Translations under genes and position numbers: made by a program
Origin: Phalacrocorax aristotelis
Lineage: Eukaryota > Chordata > Aves > Suliformes > Phalacrocoracidae
DNA length: 64,000 nt
Assembly: GCF_949628215.1 (NCBI RefSeq)
Contig: NC_134278.1
Location: forward strand, 41,475,691 to 41,539,690
Reading direction: 5' to 3'
The notes under the pieces: generated by a model
The model's input: only the letters and a program-made list of their open reading frames with translations
Database searches by the model: none
What the model was told of the DNA's origin: nothing
Shown here: positions 50,204-61,046 of the stretch, piece by piece
Layout of the letters: the number at the start of each line of letters is the position of its first letter
Position numbering within the stretch: position 1 is the stretch's first letter

Positions 50204-50499
50204 ACCGTAAAATTCACAGACATATGTTCTTGTTGAAAAAACGTTGGCTTGGAGTGATTTTTACCATTGTTTGTAATTTATTTCTCCAACAAGAATTTTG
50301 ATACATATATTGCAAAACGTACTGTATGTAAATCTCTAGTCTTACTTGTGAAACCTCAGGTAAATGAAGACATTTTCTAGAACTGTTAGCTGATGGCTTG
50401 ACAACTACAAATGCTGTGAAGCAGCATTAAAACTGGCTTCTGTATGTATAAATGAGTAGCTATATGTTGATGTTCTGGCCAATAAACACAGAAGTAATC

Positions 50500-51499
50500 A
50501 GCTGCTGCTCTGATGCAATTACTGCTCCAAGTGCACAGCGGTTATTACTTACTGACATGGCTGGATTAGAAATTGGACAATTTCACAAACTACATAAATC
50601 CTTTAAACCACAATCAGAACCTACAACTTTCCTCTTTTTTCTAGAACCATTGGGTTAGTGCTGAGTGGAACATTACAAAGGCAAAAGACCTTTTTGTAGC
50701 CAAGGCTTTTCATCAGAAGGGTATAGCTGGCAGCCCTTTGAGTCTTACTCCAATTTGCTTTTGAGGAATACGTCTGCTTCTATCCAACACATATATTTTT
50801 ACAGGATTCTGTTTTAAAACTCTTAATGGATGTGGGTATTGGAAAATTTTCCAAAGTGGAAATTCAGAGAGCAGGGGTTATGGGGATGTACATAATAGTG
50901 AAATTCTAGAGCATCAGGTATTGGAATTCTGAGGGATTCTCTCTAAGGCATAGTCTGTTGCCAGCTAACTGCCCATATATAATAGTTGACTGGACTAAAG
51001 GCCAGGTGTCAGCTCTTGGGTGTCAATCCAGCAATCCATAGCTATTTACAATAATTGTCTTCACTCTAAAACCAGCTGCACAATAATCTTTAGCCATTTT
51101 CCTTCATGAAAGGAGGCAGCAGTACTAAAGCATGCCAAGAAACAGGTTTAAGGAATTTTTAGAAGAACCTATAAAATCAATCAAGAACTGTTTCAGGAGG
51201 AAAAGTGGCTTTGGTATGAAAGATGGATAAAGTTTCAGTGGTGGCTGGGACACCCTTTCTCATCAGAGTTTGAAAGTACTGTGCTGTGCCAACAAAGGCA
51301 AACCCAGCTGAGTCACAAGAAGTAATAAAGGGAATGAAATAGAGAAATACTTTAACAGAAAAGATTTTGCACAGCTGTTGTTAAACTAAAGAGGCCACGG
51401 TTTGAATCTGCAAACTGGAACATAGTTGTCCATATTATTGAATTAATTAGTGGAGTCTTTGATAATTAGCCCAGTCCAAAACTATGCAGCTATCCTTGA
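50500..51499. other. Intergenic, nothing recognised
   Basis: No gene, RNA or repeat that I can name between the end of CASP8AP2 and the CR1 fragment. Confidence 0.5.
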
Positions 51500-52060
51500 C
51501 ACCTCGAGGGAGGTTATCCTCCCCTTCTACTCTGCCCTAGTAAGACCATGTCTGGATCACTGCATCCAGTTTTGGGCCCCCCAGTTTAAGAAGGACAGGG
51601 AACTGCTCGAGTAAGTCCAGCGGAGAGCTACCAAGATGCTCAGGGGACTGGAGCATCTCTGTTATGAGGAAAGGCTGAGAGACCTGTGTTTGTTCAGCCT
51701 GGAGAAGAGAAGACTGAGGGGGGATCTTATCAATGCTTATAAATATCTGAAGGGCAGGTGTCAGGAGGATGGGGCCAGACTCTTTTCCGTGGTGCCCAGT
51801 GACAGGACAAGGGGCAATAGGCACAAGTTGGAACACAGGAAGTTCCACTTAAATAAGAGGAAAAACTACTGTGAGGGTGCCAGAGCAGTGGCACAGGCTG
51901 CCCAGAGAGGTTGTGGAGTCTCCTTCCCTGGAGACATTCAAAACCCACCTGGATGCGTTCCTGTGCCCCCTGCTCTAGGTGTGCCTGCTCAAGCAGGGGG
52001 GGTTGGACAAGATGATCTCCAGAGGTCCCTTCCAACCCCTGCCGTTCTGTGATTCTGTGA
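51500..52060 (+). mobile_element. CR1 LINE fragment, 5'-truncated, 3' end
   Basis: Chicken-repeat-1 non-LTR retrotransposon. One frame reads [20 protein letters not shown] and [19 protein letters not shown], the C-terminal end of the CR1 reverse-transcriptase protein. It then loses the frame, so the copy is dead. The 3' end has the typical GGTTGGACAAGATGATCTCC and finishes with GATTCTGTGA, the octamer-like CR1 terminus. The left edge is approximate. Confidence 0.92.
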
Positions 52061-52985
52061 CGCGGTTTAGACAGCAGTGGGGAGCAGGGACATGCCTTGG
52101 TAGGCAGTTTGGCTGTGGGCATCCTGGTGTGGGTATCCAAGGGTATAGCTGTGCCAGTGCTGAGGACTACAAAGACATCGTAAAGGTAAGGTTGCCTTTA
52201 TCTTCCTGTGAAAGGTAACTTGCCCCAGAAGGAGCAAGTCTAGTACCGGTAATGTTCATCTGTAGTAAAATGGAAAAATCTGCAAGTTCAAGTGAGGTGA
52301 CTTTTTTACTAAACCAAGGGTTTTCTAACCAGTCAGGTTATGCTGTACAGGGAGTGGTTTTGGCTAAAGACAGGTAAAATTTTGCAGTCTCACCCTGGCG
52401 TTTCAGTATGCCTATACCTGAATTGCTTCAGCCGCAGTCTGTCACCCAGCTCGCTGTTCCACATGCATTGGTTTCAGAGTTTTATGATGGGTTTGATGAG
52501 ACGGCAGAAAGCATGTACTCTTTGAAGTGGTTTTGACCCTGTAAACATTAGCTGTTTCGAATGTCAGAATAGTACAAGGAAACACTACTGTCTGTGTTAT
52601 ATGAAGATTACAAATAGGTCCCGCTTATATCTTTTTCTGGTTTTCAAATCTGTGAATCCCTGGCATGAGAATATCAGAAGCTGCAATGCTGTAAAAGGTG
52701 TATTTGGACCTAATATTTTGAGGTATATTTTGAGAACTTGTTTTGTAATAGCTGCCACTTAGGATTCAGGTGCCATCACAGGCAAGACAGAGTAAACACC
52801 CCATACTGGATTTGGATGCTGGGTTTATTGAAGAACCAACAAGACCAGAGCCTCCACCCTGCTTGGCTGTCTCCAACTCCTGCCCCAGCACCATGTTCCC
52901 TGGGTCTCCACTTCTCAGTAGGAAGATCACTGCTGATCTGGGAAGGTCAGACATGAAGTTGTGCTCGTTCCTGCTGTTACCCATC
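52061..52985. other. Intergenic between CR1 and the solo LTR
   Basis: Unremarkable sequence with a short open frame (52770-52985) that runs on into the LTR and is therefore not credited as a gene. Confidence 0.45.
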
Positions 52986-53509
52986 TGTCCTGGTTTTGGC
53001 TGGGATAGAGTTATTTCCTTCCTAGTAGCTGCTATAGTGCTGTGTTTCGGATTTAGAATGAGAATAATGTTGATAACACACTGATGTTTTTGTTGTTGCT
53101 AAGCAGTGCTTATACTAGTCAAGGATTTTTCAGTTTCCCAGGCTCTGCCAGGTGCACAAAAAGCTGGGAGGGGGCACAGCCAGGACAACCGACCCCAACT
53201 GACCAAAGGGATATTCCACACCATACAATTTCAGTATATAAACTGGGGGCAGCTGGTCTGGGGGTGGTGACTGCTACTCAGGAACTGGCTGGACATCGAT
53301 TGGCAAGTGGTGAGCTATTGCACCGTGAGTCACTTATTTTGTAGTTTCTATTATTATTTTCCCTTCCTTTCCTGTCCTATTAAACTGCCTTTATTTCAAC
53401 CCACGAAATTTACTACTTCTTTCCCAATTCCCTCCCCCATTCCAGCTGGGGGAGGGAGTGAGCGAACAGTGCTGTGGTGTTTAGCTGCCTACCAGGTTAA
53501 ACCATGCCA
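52986..53509 (+). mobile_element. Solo LTR, TguLTR5-like endogenous retrovirus
   Basis: Starts TGTCCTGGTTTTGGCTGG and ends GGTTAAACCATGCCA, the terminal sequences I associate with the TguLTR5-type LTRs of neoavian birds. TATATAAA lies at 53235-53242 and ATTAAA at 53379-53384. Perfect 5-bp target duplications CCATC flank it (52981-52985 and 53510-53514). No internal retroviral sequence is present. It reads the same way as CASP8AP2 and GJA10. The family name is from memory and should be confirmed. Confidence 0.92.
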
Positions 53510-53592
53510 CCATCTCAGGCATCACTGGCCAAGTTCCCATCTCTCTGATCTCCAGGATATTCCCCGCTCCTCACTGCCCAACAACCCCCCCA

Positions 53593-53624
<32 letters not shown>
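53593..53624. repeat. (AC)n microsatellite
   Basis: About fourteen AC repeats following a C7-rich stretch, just downstream of the solo LTR. Confidence 0.85.
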
Positions 53625-53629
53625 CCTCA

Positions 53630-56070
53630 CATGCACTGCCTGTTGGCATTCACACTGTAAGCTGATTTCACCTATGGCAGATGCTTATAGCAAGGAAGCG
53701 TCCTCAGCCACCACAGATTCTTGCTCACCTCCAAATGCAAAGGACTACACAGCACTCCTGTTCTTACTTCCAGTTTCTCTCACCACTCCATGCCCCAGCC
53801 CTGCTTCCCTTCCACATACAATTAATTGCATGGCCCATTAATGAGCTTGCATGAGCAGTCCTTTAGCAACACCATTTATTCTGCTGCTAGAGCAGAAACA
53901 TGGCAAATTGTCCCTAAACAGCCTGCTGTCACCTCTCCTGTCCCCCAATGAAACCAAAACTCAAACCAGATTACCCTGAGGGCAGAGTGAGGTAGGCAGC
54001 CTGTGGTTCTGGCACCAAGGGGGAGAAGAAGTGGGACAGAAACGTGCTGAGCCAAGAACAAGCTGCTTCTGCAGCAGGTGACAAGGCACATTCTCCGACA
54101 GGGTGAATAACTCAGAGGTGCTGCTGCTCTTGCCCAGTTCTCAAGTTCACAATGAGATGAGCCGAAGAGGGTGCTGCTGAGAAACACCCGGGAGCTGTGG
54201 AAGCCGCTGGAGGTGTCGAGTCAACAATGCCTTCTGGTGAGGCAGCATGGGGCACCCAGGCCTGAGTTGAAGCTCCAAGACATCTGAAACAGCAAGGTAA
54301 AGCCTTAGGGACTTTGTGACTAAATTTGGAAAGAAGACGCATGAAAGCAAAATGCCAATGACAGGTACATGAGACTGCAGGGGCTTGAGAGAGAGCGTGA
54401 GAGCATATGGATGAGAAAGGCCCTCAGAGGGCTGGTTCCAATGAATATTAACACGTCTCTCAGGAGTAGAAAGTGTAGTGCTACTGCCCTAAAGCATTTG
54501 TAATATACACATAAACCATACATCTGCTGCATTAGTCTGAGGCTAGAGGAGAGATGCTGTAGCCACCGCATCTGCTGCAGGGCAAGGCTCTGAAGGCAGA
54601 TTTAAACAGGACTTTCAGGGAGGTGAGTACAGCTGGTGTGAGAGAGAGGGATGCACTTGTGCATAAATCTGAGATAATCCCAAAGAAGAGGTGGGGCTAC
54701 TGTCTTTTGAGAACTGGTTAGTGGGAATACCTTTATGGAGGAAAGGCTGAAGTGGAAGTCAGTCACTCACCTTGTAGGATGGAAGAAAATGGCCAGAAGT
54801 TCTGGGGCAAGAGAGAAAAAAAATGGGTATTTGGGATTTCCGTAAAATTTAGGCCTGAGCAGGACTAGGCAGCAGAAGCTCTTTGTATCAGAACCTCAGC
54901 TCTTGTGGCCCTGATTTCTCACAAAAGCCCGTTTTGGCAGCTCACCTTCCTTTTTTAGGCCTTGTCTTTCACAGATACCAATTCTGAATGGGCTTGGGGT
55001 GGCTCTTTAACCCAGCTGAAGGAGGTTTACCATGCCGAAAGCCTGTGTTTCTAACTGAAGACTTGAGTTTCGGTTCCTGTGGCCTCCATTTTCAAAGACT
55101 CAGTCTAACGCATCCTAAATTAACTCACCAGGCAACAGAGTATGAAATCGGACATGACCGATCGATCCTTAGGCATTGATTCAAAGCGAAACTAATGGAA
55201 TGTAAAGAAAATGTAAGAATCTATCATACTGTAAAGGGTGCCTATTTAGCCATTTTACAAAACAAAATTACATTTGGGAGCTGGGTGGAGGTGTAATGTT
55301 TGAAGAACCAACTAAAACAAGGCATAGGGATGTTGCAAACTATTGCTGTACAGATCGAGCCTTGAGGGAATGGCTTTGTTAGATGCTACTGACTAAAATA
55401 ATTGCATGATAATTTTGGCTAGAGGCCCCATCCTATCATCTGATGATTTTTAAACCGTGCACAGGCAGTTTAGACTGAGTGATCTTGGCATCCAGCTACA
55501 AAGAACTGAGAAGTCCGCTCAGCGTACTACGTTTATGCTTTGGCTCTTGGAAAAAAAACCCAGATGTCCTAGCACCGTCGAAGGATGGTCTCTGAGCTAT
55601 AGCAATCAGCAGCGCTGCGTGCTCCTGCAATGCTCTAAGATAGACTAACCAAGGGCTTGCTCCTAAGGTAAGCGGCAGAAAAATAATTCTTCCTAGGGCA
55701 GTACGGAGCAGGCAGGTTGCTGTCAGACTCGAAGCAATGCGAATTAAAACCCAGGAGTATTTGCATCTTAGCACTTAACTTTTTCTAACAAGAAATTTAA
55801 GATTTAACTCTGCTTTTTCAAATCACAGCTGATGAAAACCTGGCATAAATTTAATATAGAAGTGACTCAAACAGTGGCAAATGATCAAATGAACTATAAA
55901 TAAATAACAAAAACAAGAAATAAACAAATTTCCTCCAAGAGAAATGGTGGATTTCCATCTGATTCTAACTGATCAGGTGCATGAATTTTTATTGTTTGGA
56001 ATAATAACCATATAAAAATATTTGGACAGACACATGTATCACGTATGTGCTATCTATACTAAAAATGGTA
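53630..56070. other. Intergenic, nothing recognised
   Basis: Several short open frames on both strands (for example near 53.9-54.6 and 55.5-55.8 kb) show no conserved content or linked splice sites. No repeat family is recognised. Confidence 0.4.
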
Positions 56071-56073
56071 TAT

Positions 56074-56118
56074 TTCTAGTATACTAGAATACTAGAATCT
56101 CTAGTCTACTAGTAGACT
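56074..56118. repeat. Two adjacent 16-bp perfect palindromes
   Basis: TTCTAGTATACTAGAA (56074-56089) and AGTCTACTAGTAGACT (56103-56118), both perfectly self-complementary and both built on CTAG cores, 13 bp apart. Confidence 0.85.
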
Positions 56119-56731
56119 GGAAATAATATCATTGATATTGGAGATTACGCTCTTACAGTAAACTGAAATTACTCTGTTACACAGATCTCAAACAAGACCA
56201 GGGAAGGGAAAGATGGAAAAAATTGGAAGCACAGTGCTATGACAAGGTTGTAAAGTAGTTTTGGCTGTTTTATTAGAAACGTTGGCTTTCGTGCCTCTAG
56301 ATTAACTTCTTTACTTTTTACACAACGTTCACCTTGTCAATACTCATACTGCGGTTCTACCAGTGCAGATTTGAGGGGAAGTGCCTTGGTATAACAAGCT
56401 CACTTAAAGAGTGAATTAGACCACTGCTACAATTACTCTCCCCGTCAGCTGTTACAAAGGAAAGGTGAGGATAGCATTGTTTAAATACTGGTAGAAACAA
56501 CTTAAGAAGCAAACACATCTGTACAGCCAGTTACAGGTTTACACCCCTCTTCTTGTCCTCTCTCGCCCCGAATGGTCACATTCATTTTCTGTTCCAAAAT
56601 GGGCAATGACAATTCCTACTGCTAGAGGAATGCTAGCATTTAATCTTTGGGATTAAAACATGTCTCCTTTACCTTTTATTCCTGCATTTGCATTTTAGCA
56701 TCTCCCTTAGGTTTGTTGGTTTGTGTTTTTT

Positions 56732-56737
56732 TTTATT
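56732..56737 (-). terminator. Possible poly(A) signal for the minus-strand candidate gene
   Basis: TTTATT on the plus strand, AATAAA on the minus strand, about 140 nt beyond the candidate stop codon; a second lies at 56675-56680. Confidence 0.3.
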
Positions 56738-56874
56738 TGCGGAGTCTATCAATTTCAGTGAGGGATCAGCCATTCGCAAGGCAAAAAATACACCCAAAGC
56801 TCCTTTGCTTAACTGTTGCGTTGCCGTCATTCAGTCACCTTTCAGGGGAAGTGGTCCAGAGCAATCAGCGAGTG

Positions 56875-57895
56875 TCACCCCCTTGTACTTGGCCTCTTGA
56901 GTACTCTGGGTTTGGGAACTTGCTCTGTGTAAACCTCTGCTTCTTGCTTTACTGAAGGTGAACTATTCTCCATCAGCACTTCCAAGCTTGGAAAAGCAGG
57001 TTCAGCATTGTTAGCTTGGGATGTAACATCTTCCAGTAAACGTTTCAACATATGAACATCTTTACACCCACCCAGCCTATGACATTGCAACAATTTGATA
57101 TCTGCTCCGAATAAAATCCATATGAAGTCAGAAGAAAGATCTGACATTGTTCTTTAAAGGTGAGGAAAACAGGCTACAATAATTCTTGCTGACCTTTTTT
57201 TTTTGTTTATCCTATTTCAGTGATATACATGGGAGGGAAGGAGTGGGGAAAGAAGATATTCCAGGTGCATCACAGCACCTAACAAATGGCTTGACTAGCT
57301 AGGTTTCCTCAAGTTCCCTGTCTCAAAAGGGATGTTCATTGTGAAAATTCATATTTGCAGCGAAAAAACAAATCCCAGAAATGTAATAATAAAGTCCGTA
57401 GGATGCCTATGCAGAGAATGACTGCACTGTTGGTTACAGCTGGAAATCTTTACTTGCAGTGTGGATAAATACATCCTCCAAGCAGAATCTTGGGCTACTA
57501 CATGGGGTCATATCATAAACCACAACCAAGTTATATGGGTAACGGTGGTATCGACCAGCTGTGCTAACAATTAAAACTGTGTAAGTTTTTGGGTACTGCA
57601 ACCAGCCACTCTCAAAAAAGCTTTGAAATTGCACTTTACTAAAGGTTGTTGTTTAGTGGAATTTGGGAAGTTTTGAAAGTAGCATTAAAAAAAATTCAAC
57701 TGCAAACCCTAAGGTAGATATGATCCCAGTTGCTTTCAATATTTTATTACTAAGTCAGCAGAAGAAATTCTAGGGGCACAACACCGAATGCGCAGCGCAT
57801 TCACAAATAAACAGGCAAATACCTCATATTTCAATTCCCCACGTTACCTGAAGCTCCTGAATAGTTTTCAGAGAAGCGGCTTGGAAATCAAGCAT
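56875..57895 (-). CDS. Candidate unrecognised 3-exon gene, 156 residues
   Basis: Three minus-strand segments join in frame: 57895-57848 (starts MLDFQAASLKTIQELQ; donor CAG|GTAACG), 57610-57454 (SGWLQYPKTYTVLIVSTAG to EDVFIHTA; acceptor TTTGAG, donor CAA|GTAAAG) and 57140-56875 (LSSDFIWILFGADIK to PSTRG, stop TGA; acceptor TGTCAG). The first segment sits in an exon with acceptor TTTCCCAG at 57947, and an in-frame stop precedes its ATG. Minus-strand AATAAA signals lie about 140 and 195 nt after the stop. Composition is protein-like, with retained CpG codons, alternating strand-like residues, a helix-like CKDVHMLKRLLEDV and a polar tail. I do not recognise the family. The ATG context is weak, and short open frames are common in this region, so chance remains possible. 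Confidence 0.38.
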
Positions 57896-57947
57896 CTGGC
57901 AGCAGAACGTAGATCAATTTGCTGGTGAATCAAAGAGATTCTGGGAA

Positions 57948-58790
57948 AGAGATAATTAGATCATCTCACACTCACAGCTAAAAACCTCCACAACACTCCA
58001 TTAGGTAATCCCCATTTTATTTATCTCATTTCTTGAATTTTGTAATTAAGACAACGTCTTGGAGATTCAATAAGACTTTAAATGCATAAAATTTAAGATA
58101 TTAACCCTAGAAGCACTCTCAGTTTATGAACATTATCCTAGAACCAAGACTATTTACACATTTACAGCTGTGTGTAAATTAGCTACGTATTTGTAGTTTT
58201 AAGAATCCAAGTAAGAAATTTGTGGATTGTTATCCTGGTAGGTGGAAAAATGCTGGATGGATGGCACTAGTAACGCTACTACCTTGGGGTACAAAATGAA
58301 ACATTTTTCTGTCACAGTTATAGGGTACTTCTCAAAACTTTATCATCGAACAGATGAAAGCCATGAGCATTACATATTATTCTAGTTGTTTTTCATCCAA
58401 AACTATGGCAAAGCCACAGACAGCGGAATGGAGTGGGTGTAAAATTAAACTATAGTTGGCAAGCGATTTGCAAAGTGGGACAAAATTGTCTGCTTTCCTA
58501 GTGGGAAGAAAATAGTGTAAAACTGTAGGCAGTTAAGAAGTAAGACTTACAGCTGAAATCAATCTCGCTTAGGCTTAAAATAATCTCACATTTGCATCTT
58601 TCACAAGTAATCATGAAGTCAGCATTCATTTAAAGACCCAGTAAGAAGCAAATAATGAAGAAGTTCTAAGAGCTCTCCTACCATCAGAAGAATGTGTATG
58701 AAAGATCATTATTTAAAAAAAAATACTAAAAAGGGCCATTTCCAAAAGAAATCTGGTATTGTGTTAAAATAATATAATTTTTTGTATTTT
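57948..58790. other. Intergenic or GJA10 intron, nothing recognised
   Basis: AT-rich sequence upstream of the GJA10 coding exon. The non-coding GJA10 first exon is expected somewhere upstream but I cannot place it. Confidence 0.4.
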
Positions 58791-58792
58791 AG

Positions 58793-58808
58793 ATACAAAC
58801 TTCTGACC
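58793..58808 (+). other. GJA10 5' leader part of the coding exon
   Basis: Sixteen bases between acceptor TATTTTAG and the ATG. The open frame extends through the acceptor, but MGDWNLLG is the family start. Confidence 0.75.
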
Positions 58809-60335
58809 ATGGGGGACTGGAACCTGTTGGGCAGCATCCTTGAAGAAGTGCACATCCACTCCACCATAGTTGGCAAAATCTGGCTCACAATCCTGTTCAT
58901 ATTCCGGATGCTGGTGCTGGGAGTGGCTGCTGAAGATGTCTGGGACGACGAGCAGTCCGAGTTCATCTGCAACACAGAGCAACCTGGCTGCAGCAACGTC
59001 TGTTATGACAAGGCCTTCCCCATCTCTTTGATCAGATACTGGGTACTGCAGATCATATTTGTCTCTTCTCCGTCGCTAGTTTACATGGGCCATGCACTCT
59101 ACAGATTAAGGGCTCTCGAGAAGGAGCGACAGAAGAGGAAAGCCCACCTGCGGGCTCAGCTGGAAGACCTGGAGCCCATGCCCGAGGAGCACAAGAGAGT
59201 GGAGAGGGAACTGCGCAAGTTGGAGGAGCAGAAGAAAGTGAACAAGGCACCCCTGAGAGGGTCCCTGCTGCGCACCTATGTCCTACATATCCTGACCCGG
59301 TCGGTGGTCGAAGTGGGCTTTATGATAGGTCAGTATCTTTTGTATGGGTTTCACTTGTCCCCCCTTTACAAATGCACTCGGCCCCCTTGCCCTAACTCGG
59401 TGGATTGTTTTGTGTCCCGACCCACAGAGAAGACCATCTTTATGGTTTTCATGAACAGCATCGCCGCTGTCTCCCTCTTCCTCAACATCCTAGAAATCGC
59501 CCACCTGGGCCTCAAGAAGATCCAGAAGAGCCTCTACGGGCGGCCGCGGCGGCCGGCGGGCCCCGTCGAGGAGGACACCAGCCTTTACAACTCCAAGAAG
59601 AACTCCGTGGTGCCGCCGGCCTTCCCGGCCAGCGACGCCTCCCCGCCGCGCCCGGCCGCCCTGCCGCCGCCGCACGCTCCCGCTCCTCCCGCTCTGCTTC
59701 CCGCTCCTCCCGCGGCTGCGGCGGGGCCGGCGGGCCGCCCTCCCGGCGGAGAGCCCCGCGGGGCGCCGCCGCCCCGCCGCCGGCACAGCGCGGCCCAGCA
59801 CCACGGACAGCAGCCGCCGCCCTCCTCCAGCAGCGAGGAGGCGCCGCGGGCGGCGGCGGGCGGCACCCCCGGGGCGGCGGGGGCGGCGGCGGGAGCGGCG
59901 GCGGGGGCGGCGTCCCGCAGGGTGCTCCGCAAGCACAGCCGGGTGAGCATCTGCCGGGACCTGGAGGAGGAGCGCGACGACTCCCCGGACAGCGGGCACT
60001 GCCCGGGAACGCGCAAGTCCAGCTTCCTCTCCCGCGTCCTCACCGGGAGCCGGGCCGGCAGCGACAGCGAGAGCGCCGCCTCCCGCGGCGGCTCCGGCTC
60101 CGGCACCGGCTCCGGCTCCGGCTCCGGCTCGGAGGGGAAGCGCCGGGAGGAGGGCAGCCCGCCCAGCAGCCCGCCGCCGGCCGCCGCCATGGGACGCCGG
60201 GTGTCGATGGCAAGTAGCGGCCCGCGGGGTGGCCCCGGGCGGGGGGCGGACGGGGGTCCCGGGCAGGGAGAGCGCCCCGGCTGCCTGTCCTGGCCCCGGG
60301 ACGGAGCGAGCGACCTAAGGGACAAGGAGGCTTAG
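58809..60335 (+). CDS. GJA10: GJA10, gap junction alpha-10 connexin (Cx62/Cx57 type)
   Basis: A connexin subunit: six form a hemichannel, and two hemichannels dock into a gap-junction channel between cells. In mammals this one serves retinal horizontal cells. The 508-residue frame begins [15 protein letters not shown] and lies in one exon behind acceptor ATTTTAG (58792), as is usual for connexins with a leader intron. Four membrane segments lie near 21-42, 77-99, 155-178 and 208-232. The first outer loop has C54-x6-C61-x3-C65 and the second C189-x4-C194-x5-C200, the exact connexin cysteine patterns. The first 235 residues follow human GJA10 closely. The tail (about 240-508) is Pro/Ala/Gly/Ser-rich, encoded by extremely GC-rich DNA, and keeps only short shared motifs such as [10 protein letters not shown] and RRVSM. 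Human is 543 residues. Confidence 0.95.
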   Translation: MGDWNLLGSILEEVHIHSTIVGKIWLTILFIFRMLVLGVAAEDVWDDEQSEFICNTEQPGCSNVCYDKAFPISLIRYWVLQIIFVSSPSLVYMGHALYRLRALEKERQKRKAHLRAQLEDLEPMPEEHKRVERELRKLEEQKKVNKAPLRGSLLRTYVLHILTRSVVEVGFMIGQYLLYGFHLSPLYKCTRPPCPNSVDCFVSRPTEKTIFMVFMNSIAAVSLFLNILEIAHLGLKKIQKSLYGRPRRPAGPVEEDTSLYNSKKNSVVPPAFPASDASPPRPAALPPPHAPAPPALLPAPPAAAAGPAGRPPGGEPRGAPPPRRRHSAAQHHGQQPPPSSSSEEAPRAAAGGTPGAAGAAAGAAAGAASRRVLRKHSRVSICRDLEEERDDSPDSGHCPGTRKSSFLSRVLTGSRAGSDSESAASRGGSGSGTGSGSGSGSEGKRREEGSPPSSPPPAAAMGRRVSMASSGPRGGPGRGADGGPGQGERPGCLSWPRDGASDLRDKEA

Positions 60336-60930
60336 GCAGGACCTCTGACACAGCCCCAACACCTCGCAGCCTCTGGGATCAAGCTCAGTTCCCGCACACT
60401 TGATCCCCTTCTATGGTGAAAGCGAAAACATCACTAGGGAATTATTGATCCCCGAGGATGTCTGAGGTGCCGAATGTCAGCCTCTTTATACTCGTTACAT
60501 CATCCCGATCGACTCAGCGAGGGCTGTCCCAGGGGAAACTTGTTCAGCTCCGGCCCCCTTGATGTTGTCAGAAAGAGAAGTCTTGAGTGCATTGAGTTCA
60601 ATGGCTCAAGATTTCTCTCAGCTTCAGAGGGTTTCTCCCAGGGGTGACCACTGATCTGAGTAATTGCTCAATGAATAAATCAAAAGATCTACATATAAAA
60701 CATGAAATAATTGCAATGCCAGAACCAACGACCACAGAGTTGTTTTCAGCACCTGTTCCTGTTCTTTGCTTGCATTCACGTACCAACGAATGTTTTTTTT
60801 TAAAAAGTATTTTGAATCCTGATTGCCCCAGATCATGGGATTTGTCCTCTGAGAGCAAAAAAGCCCCTTTAGAAATGCTTGCAGGAGTAAGCCCTTAAAT
60901 ACCTTTTTACGGGGCATGGAATAAACACAA
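60336..60930 (+). other. Probable GJA10 3' UTR
   Basis: Return to AT-rich sequence after the stop. AATAAA signals at 60674-60679 and 60920-60925 are candidates for the 3' end. Confidence 0.45.
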
Positions 60931-61020
60931 GATTATTTCACACAATACTCAAAGTTACAGATTCTGTTCACTTTTTTCTCCCTCTGCCTAAAAAGAAATA
61001 CTTTTCCAAAATACAAAATG

Positions 61021-61046
61021 AACAAAACAAACAAACAAACAAACAA
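61021..61046. repeat. (AAAC)n short tandem repeat
   Basis: About six copies of the tetranucleotide AAAC/CAAA downstream of GJA10. Confidence 0.75.

Larger units (their letters stand above)
47510..50215 (+). other. CASP8AP2 3' UTR
   Basis: Sequence from the stop codon to the first good poly(A) signal. It is AT-rich and contains a TG/TA microsatellite near 48930-48995. The true 3' end could also use the later AATAAA at 50481. Confidence 0.65.

Noticed and set aside
51636-52052. 138-codon frame as a host gene
   Set aside because: It is the 3' part of a CR1 LINE reverse-transcriptase frame and is already frameshifted.
52770-53084. 104-codon frame spanning the LTR boundary
   Set aside because: It runs through the target duplication into the LTR, so it cannot predate the insertion, and it shows no known domain.
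59405-60351. Long alternative and antisense frames over the GJA10 tail
   Set aside because: Shadows of the GC-rich GJA10 coding sequence in other frames.
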